64,000 bases of DNA from Toxonevra muliebris (Eukaryota > Arthropoda > Insecta > Diptera > Pallopteridae): NCBI GenBank assembly GCA_963691655.1, contig OY829326.1:77741235-77805234 (forward strand). Direction: 5' to 3'. The notes beneath the pieces were generated by a model. That model saw only the letters and a list, made by a program, of their open reading frames with translations. It made no database searches and was not told the DNA's origin. Made by a program: the position numbers and the translations under genes. Positions 57,001 to 64,000 of the stretch are shown here, one piece after another. Position 1 is the stretch's first letter, and each line of letters opens with the position of its first letter.

Positions 57001-57789
57001 TGTCCAAATAGCTAACTTATTGAACGCGCAGACGACTTTAAATTAATTTGCCGAGTTTATAAATTAGAATTATAAAGAAAAACACAATAATTTTTATAAT
57101 TACAGCAATTAAATCACGCTATAAATAATATTTTTGCAGAGGCGAGAAATTAGATATCGAAAACACGTCAAGTTAGATCAGCGTTGCCAGATTGATATAA
57201 ATAAATATTACAAATTTACGGTTTTTGTTTTAGTTGACGCCAGGGATGCCAACCCATTGCTTCTTTCTCTCCGCTAGCTCTCGAGAAATTCCCCGATTTT
57301 CGCCCAAATTCCCCGCACCGGTATAATTGCATATTATAACAGTGCGACACGCACTTTCCATATAAACATTTTAGACAAACGAAAAATGCCCTTTCCGTAG
57401 GCTTAAAATTACTCTCGGTGAGTTTTATTTTAAAGGGGCCCTGCATTTTTGTTTGATCAAGAGTTAACAAAATAGTGGATCGCCAAAATTGATTTTCTCA
57501 AAATAAGGTCTCTTTTTCCTAAAAAATAAAGTTACAAATTGAGCAAGGAATTTACCAAACTTATTTTTTCTAGTACGTCCTGGGCCATTGTTGTGTGGAA
57601 GAGCATTTAAATTTAAATTTTAGTTATGGTGCACGCCAATGGCAAAAATCTTATTTTGAGAAATCCAGTTTCAAAGTTTTGGCTATCGGTTCTTAACATA
57701 TAAAATATACTTCTACTTCGCTATAATGGCTGACCGTAATTTGTATTTAAGTTTACAGATTACTTTTTTAAAAATCGATTTCTCCAGAC
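57001..57789. other. Noncoding part of unit 1
   Basis: It contains CAGGGATGCCAACCC (57241) and CCCCG-rich motifs that echo sequences at 19.7 and 20.6 kb. A minus-strand frame at 57216-57470 has no family resemblance. Confidence 0.4.
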
Positions 57790-58125
57790 CAAAATGTAAA
57801 ATATTGCATAAGAGGCATTTCATGTGAAGCGGACAACGAAAAAAAAGTAAGGTTCTGAAACTTGTTGAAATTCGGCCTAATTAAACCTGTAGAAAATATA
57901 AATGTAGACACACAATTTTTTTTTGTATGAAGCTTATTTGCCAATTTATGGGTTTTTAAAGAATTGACGTAATTGAAATATGGATTTTTAAAAATAATTT
58001 TTAGAATTAAGCAAATTTACAATAAAATATTGAACATGGTAATTTAAATAACTAATTTACCGTTCTTTTCAACTATGCGCCAAACCGGAAGTAAAAGTTT
58101 AAAATCAGAATTTTAATAACTTAGT
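57790..58125. repeat. Dispersed repeat family, uninterrupted copy
   Basis: Collinear with 17310-17560 joined to 18001-18145 without the extra 440 bp. It is repeated at 62813-63148 in unit 2. Confidence 0.65.
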
Positions 58126-59607
58126 TTTAACTATATATGTGCAATTTATATATATATTTATAAAAAACAATTTTCAAATAAAGCATTATATGCAAAAGGA
58201 TAAGATTGTCATGTAGGTAGGCAAGCAAGAAGGTAAGTGGGTGGGCAAGTGAACAAGAAGGTAGGTGAATAAGGAAGTGGTGGAAGCTAGGTAAACAAGG
58301 AAGATATTTACATAACAAGGTAAGAAAACATGTATAAGTTTGCACCTAGGCATAGATTTATAGATAAGCAGGAAAGTAGTCACGTAGGTAATACGTAGCA
58401 AATACGGAAATAGACAAGTAGATAGTGAAATATATATGTGGCCTTTTGATAAAATAGACTCTTTTTGCTTAAGAGTTTTCATATTTTATTTTATTTCTAT
58501 TTATTAGTTAATTTTTAATTACAATCTCCACAAGTTAATGACGCAATTGTCTGTTCAACTTCTGACGCTGCAGAAGCTTCTGCTATTTCTGAATAATGCA
58601 AATAGTGATTGTGAACCAGAAGATTCTACAAAAGTAGTCAGGCGATCAATTTATGTGTAGTTTCATTATTTATTTATTTTGTTGTAAGATTTAACAAATG
58701 TTATTTTATTAAATATCACAGAAACTTTGTTTTTTGAATTTAACATTTAACGTTTTGTTCCGTGCAAGAAAAGTGGTTTGCAAATTTTCGTGTGTCAGAG
58801 AGAGTATTTTTCGTTTACTCTCAGTTTACCAGACTTTACCCAAAAAGTACGGGAACAGACCTAATGGCAGCAAATGTGTACAGTAGCAGTGAACAGCTGA
58901 TTTTCTTTACTGACACTGCCACTGACGACGCACATTGGGAAAAATATAAGTAAAAAAGGGTTTTTCGAAAGTTACGGGGTTTACTTTTTTTCTTTACTTT
59001 TTGTATTCTGGATATATTCAATATATGGAAAACAATTTCTGAAGTCAATCAACCTTAAGTCTTCGTAAACAGGGTCATCCAAAGTTGAACTTCTAAAACC
59101 ATTTTTTATTTTTCTCATTCTATGTCGTTAAAATAATTGATTTCAAATGAAATCTGTATTGGAATTTAATCAAAACTTACATTTAGGATGGGAATACTTA
59201 AGAAAAGCAGTCAACGTTTTTTTTTTTCAGTAAAATTTATTTGGGTAGATATGGGGTTGTGAAGTTATGCCTAGTTTTTCCTAATATTTTTAAATTTTTG
59301 TTGCGCTATAACTTTTTTGATTCCACTTTTATTCAATATGCATATTCAAAATATTTCAATTCATATTGCAATATTCCAATGTATGAAAATATTGCAGTAC
59401 AGTATTGAAGTTCTAGAAAGTATTGCCTGCCATGTATGTACAATAGAACATAATGTTTATTGAAACCTTTTCATTAAAATAAAATATTTTTAACAAGCTG
59501 TAATCTGTTGATTAGTTTTCCTTCTATTATAAATTTTCTAGCGATTTCCATCTAAACATAATAAATATCATATACTCAAGTTAACGTCATTTCTATATGA
59601 TTCAGAT
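58126..59607. other. Remainder of unit 1, no gene recognised
   Basis: 58195-58400 is a purine-rich stretch of AAGGTAGGTAAG/AAGCAAG-like motifs. The frames on either strand there are low-complexity by-products. The rest is AT-rich and featureless. Confidence 0.45.
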
Positions 59608-62600
59608 GTTTTTTTTATTTTATAAATTTTAAGTTTAGAAAATAAATGTTTATCCACAATTAAATATAAATTATTAGTTTTGAAAAAAACTGTTTTAGTC
59701 ACTATTAATATTATAAAATTATTCACGCAAAATAAAAAGATAATCCAATATTTTTGGCGCGGTGAATAATATTCATGGATATGTATTGCCGTGCTAACAA
59801 AGCGAAAATGTATGCAAAAAAAAAAATTGCGGAAAAAGTACGCTTTATCAAAAATTGTACTAAATAAAATTCATTCAATTAAAACTTTTGGTTCTTACTT
59901 ATGTGAACTTATTAGTAAATAAATATAATAATAAATGAAATCAGGCATCTATTCAGTTTGGTCTTTATGAAAAAATTATGAGTAAACAAAAAGGTTTTGT
60001 TCATCGAATGAACTACGAATATAACGCTTTTAGACATATAAAAATAGTTTTTAGCAAAAAATCATAGTTGGTACGATTTCAATATTTTCATTGTGTGCTA
60101 AAAAACAAAATAACAAGTTTTGAAACATTTCATAACACAAAAAATATAACATATAGCAATAGGAGTAAACTCAAAGGAAATAGTAAGGCAAAATAGTAAA
60201 GTGTAACAAAAAACCATGAACATCAGCAATACTTTTTGGTTCGACTGGTACTACTGAGGTAGGTCTACTAAACCGCTTGGCACTACTGTGGTAGGTCTAC
60301 TAAATCGCTGGGCACTACTGTGGTAGGTCTACTAAATCACTTGGCACCATGTGTAATGGTAAAGTTTCCATTCTCTGTATATTCTCTGGTCGTGTGATGC
60401 AGCAGATAAATACAATGAATTCGTTTTTGTGCGCAATCCACCAACGTTGTGAAAGTAGACAGTAAGCTTAGATTTATGAGTGCGAGCCAATGCGACACTG
60501 TTGTTACTTATGTCCGGAGGTACCGACGTTGATGTTATAGTTGAGGAGTTTAACGAAGTTTTATTGTTTTTCGAAGAAATCGAGGTATTGAGATTTAATC
60601 GTTTTTTGGATGGTTTCCATTTGATTTAAGTGGAACCTGTAAAGAAATTCCTCTTTTTGGCTGAATAAATTCATGTGCCACGATATGCTTGGGCCAAAAT
60701 GAGCCACAATACGATCAAACGCCATTGCGGGCGGGATGATTTTAAAAGATGCAATTTCACGTTGCGCTGAAACAGCAAGCTTATAGCATTTGAACTCAGA
60801 TGACGAGGAAGAAAGCTTGAAGTTGATGTAAGCCACGACATCAGACTCGGATGTTGAACTAGTTAGTCTGGATATGAAAATTGACCTGCGCAGTGGAACT
60901 ACAGACAGGCTAACCGAAGGAGGATCCAAATCACTCACTTCATTGTCAACAGCAGAGCGGTTAGTGTTATCAGCAGCATTAGACTCGGCAAGTGGCTGGC
61001 TCAAAGAATTAATAACAGGCTCTACACCAGAACGATCCAAGCATGGATGAATAACTCGATTGGCTTCATCATAAGCAAGATGCATATTAGATGGAGATGA
61101 CATACGCGAGGCATTAGCGACTGTTTTAGCCCAGTGGAGAGAGTGTTGAGTATCAGGTGTAACAGGACCAGCAGTGGAACAGGAATCTACAGCAACAGAA
61201 ACCATATCGGAGGAAGCGACCGAGAGATTCGGCAACGAAGCAGCATCACCAAGTGGAGGACGCGACACTTTAATTACTGGCTTAGCACTTACCAAGAGAC
61301 TTGATCTGAATTCATTTAATTCAGTAGTGATATTCGAAAATTGATTAGCATAATCTTTATTAAGAGATGAATGTTTATTCAATTCCAACTCCATGAATCC
61401 TTTAAGGTCAGCAAATTGATCGTTGATAATTTTCCACTTCAGATCAAAGAGATTAAGTAAGCTAGAGACCCCAGCTTTCTGTGATTCCAGAATAGAGTCG
61501 TATGCTTTTAATTGTTTTCCCGACATTCCTAAGCGCTGGTTTATTTTAAGCAACTTAATGTCATACTCTGTAAGTGGACCAATAGTACAGGTACGATGAA
61601 AACGCTTTTTACATAACTCACTACAGGGAACTATATAGCTGTCGTTTCTCGAAAGGCCCTTGTCGCATTTATCGCAGAAATCGTCCTTAGTAGCACTTGT
61701 AATTCAGCAGCAGCAACAGCGTAGAGAAGCAATATGTGCAATAGGATGCAGAAGCGTACGTAAGCAGCGATAGTAGCAACCGTGGCAGAGAAAATGTAAA
61801 TGCAAAATGCTAGCGAAAAGCAAGGTTATGATGCCCGAGTAAGAGGTTGATTGATTGAATAGATGAAAGAGATGTAAATTGCAGTGAGAAGTCCCAGTAG
61901 CTTTGATATACTGAATAGGAAACACGTAGGCAGGAGCAGCGTTCAGATACAGGAGCTAAGTTGATGTAGCAGAACGTTAGCAGCGACTGCAGCAACCGTG
62001 GCAGCGAGAAAAAGAAAATTGAATGTCCAAATAGCTAACTTATTGAACGCGCAGACGACTTTAAATTAATTTGCCGAGTTTATAAATTAGAATTATAAAG
62101 AAAAACACAATAATTTTTATAATTACAGCAATTAAATCACGCTATAAATAATATTTTTGCAGAGGCGAGAAATTAGATATCGAAAACACGTCAAGTTAGA
62201 TCAGCGTTGCCAGATTGATATAAATAAATATTACAAATTTACGGTTTTTGTTTTAGTTGACGCCAGGGATGCCAACCCATTGCTTCTTTCTCTCCGCTAG
62301 CTCTCGAGAAATTCCCCGATTTTCGCCCAAATTCCCCGCACCGGTATAATTGCATATTATAACAGTGCGACACGCACTTTCCATATAAACATTTTAGACA
62401 AACGAAAAATGCCCTTTCCGTAGGCTTAAAATTACTCTCGGTGAGTTTTATTTTAAAGGGGCCCTGCATTTTTGTTTGATCAAGAGTTAACAAAATAGTG
62501 GATCGCCAAAATTGATTTTCTCAAAATAAGGTCTCTTTTTCCTAAAAAATAAAGTTACAAATTGAGCAAGGAATTTACCAAACTTATTTTTTCTAGTACG

Positions 62601-64000
62601 TCCTGGGCCATTGTTGTGTGGAAGAGCATTTAAATTTAAATTTTAGTTATGGTGCACGCCAATGGCAAAAATCTTATTTTGAGAAATCCAGTTTCAAAGT
62701 TTTGGCTATCGGTTCTTAACATATAAAATATACTTCTACTTCGCTATAATGGCTGACCGTAATTTGTATTTAAGTTTACAGATTACTTTTTTAAAAATCG
62801 ATTTCTCCAGACCAAAATGTAAAATATTGCATAAGAGGCATTTCATGTGAAGCGGACAACGAAAAAAAAGTAAGGTTCTGAAACTTGTTGAAATTCGGCC
62901 TAATTAAACCTGTAGAAAATATAAATGTAGACACACAATTTTTTTTTGTATGAAGCTTATTTGCCAATTTATGGGTTTTTAAAGAATTGACGTAATTGAA
63001 ATATGGATTTTTAAAAATAATTTTTAGAATTAAGCAAATTTACAATAAAATATTGAACATGGTAATTTAAATAACTAATTTACCGTTCTTTTCAACTATG
63101 CGCCAAACCGGAAGTAAAAGTTTAAAATCAGAATTTTAATAACTTAGTTTTAACTATATATGTACAATTTATATATATATTTATAAAAAACAATTTTCAA
63201 ATAAAGCATTATATGCAAAAGGATAAGATTGTCATGTAGGTAGGCAAGCAAGAAGGTAAGTGGGTGGGCAAGTGAACAAGAAGGTAGGTGAATAAGGAAG
63301 TGGTGGAAGCTAGGTAAACAAGGAAGATATTTACATAACAAGGTAAGAAAACATGTATAAGTTTGCACCTAGGCATAGATTTATAGATAAGCAGGAAAGT
63401 AGTCACGTAGGTAATACGTAGCAAATACGGAAATAGACAAGTAGATAGTGAAATATATATGTGGCCTTTTGATAAAATAGACTCTTTTTGCTTAAGAGTT
63501 TTCATATTTTATTTTATTTCTATTTATTAGTTAATTTTTAATTACAATCTCCACAAGTTAATGACGCAATTGTCTGTTCAACTTCTGACGCTGCAGAAGC
63601 TTCTGCTATTTCTGAATAATGCAAATAGTGATTGTGAACCAGAAGATTCTACAAAAGTAGTCAGGCGATCAATTTATGTTTAGTTTCATTATTTATTTAT
63701 TTTGTTGTAAGATTTAACAAATGTTATTTTATTAAATATCACAGAAACTTTGTTTTTTGAATTTAACATTTAACGTTTTGTTCCGTGCAAGAAAAGTGGT
63801 TTGCAAATTTTCGTGTGTCAGAGAGAGTATTTTTCGTTTACTCTCAGTTTACCAGACTTTACCCAAAAAGTACGGGAACAGACCTAATGGCAGCAAATGT
63901 GTACAGTAGCAGTGAACAGCTGATTTTCTTTACTGACACTGCCACTGACGACGCACATTGGGAAAAATATAAGTAAAAAAGGGTTTTTCGAAAGTTACGG
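59608..64000. repeat. Direct tandem duplication, unit 2 (truncated by window end)
   Basis: Near-identical copy of 54581-58977. Differences I could see by eye are four bases missing near 60699, and single substitutions near 63160 and 63679. Confidence 0.92.
60561..61703 (-). pseudogene. Second copy of non-LTR ORF1, C-terminal frameshift
   Basis: Same as the 55568-56680 frame up to FDRIVA. A 4-base difference (CCAAAATGAGCC here, CCAAAAATCCTTAGCC in copy 1) then shifts the frame. The C-terminal block IVAHEFIQPKRG is replaced by an unrelated tail ending at 60561. The other copy keeps the family-like C-terminus, so this one is the derived, broken allele. Confidence 0.85.

Larger units (their letters stand above)
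54581..59607. repeat. Direct tandem duplication, unit 1 (about 5,027 bp)
   Basis: Sequence from 54581 recurs from 59608 in the same order and orientation, with offsets of 5,027 then 5,023 after a 4-base difference near 55675. The left boundary falls in a run of T inside the hAT element. 58978-59607 belongs to unit 1 only within this window, because unit 2 runs off the edge. Confidence 0.92.

Noticed and set aside
58127..58482. Leucine-rich minus-strand frames (also at 63150-63505)
   Set aside because: They are read from a low-complexity purine-rich tract. No domain is present, and conservation is explained by the tandem duplication.

Overview
This window looks like nuclear DNA of a higher fly (Diptera). 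It is AT-rich, has introns and is crowded with decayed transposons. The only convincing host genes are four paralogous secreted chitin-binding proteins on the + strand, at about 2.9-6.1, 14.5-16.6, 26.9-28.4 and 46.3-48.1 kb. Each has an N-terminal hydrophobic leader and five six-cysteine chitin-binding type-2 (CBM14/peritrophin-A) domains in roughly 330-345 residues. That is the size and architecture of blowfly peritrophin-44, a gut peritrophic-matrix protein. The species cannot be named from sequence alone.

Each gene seems to begin in a tiny upstream exon, with 7 coding bases in three genes and 19 in the fourth. A phase-1 intron splits the signal peptide and the rest lies in one long exon. 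The open frames of the long exons have no proper ATG, because the apparent N-termini are intron read-through. Genes 2 and 3 are a recent tandem pair. Their similarity reaches into the promoter (identical Inr and DPE-like spacing) and past the poly(A) site. Gene 2 has lost two cysteines in its first domain that are reported to pair with each other.

The spaces between genes are filled with mobile DNA. Non-LTR retrotransposon relics lie at 0-1.9, 30.3-30.6, 36.3-38.6, 41.2-42.6 and 51.4-57.0 kb. LTR-element relics lie at 23.1-23.8 and 35.3-36.3 kb. mariner/Tc1/pogo-type elements lie at 4.3, 9.9, 17.1, 18.6, 31.1, 34.1, 42.7 and 48.5 kb. There is a family of TTAA-flanked piggyBac-type elements, plus piggyBac transposase fragments at 7.4, 12.7-13.8 and 43.8-44.3 kb. 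hAT-type elements carry 7-8 bp target duplications at 3.3, 8.1, 11.2, 21.7, 26.4, 36.9 and 54.1 kb. A tRNA-derived SINE lies at 33.1 kb. A GC-rich fragment resembling a Ulp1-type SUMO protease (20.9-21.7 kb) carries a coding minisatellite and is interrupted by a hAT element.

The right end (54.6-64.0 kb) is a direct tandem duplication with a period of about 5,027 bp. It carries the 5' half of a non-LTR retrotransposon and half of a hobo-like insertion. The copies are nearly identical, so it is either very young or an assembly artefact. I found no CRISPR array, operon or intact tRNA/rRNA gene, and no clearly new biological system. The most notable points are the cryptic start exons, the paired cysteine loss, and several insertions whose target site can be reconstructed to the base.
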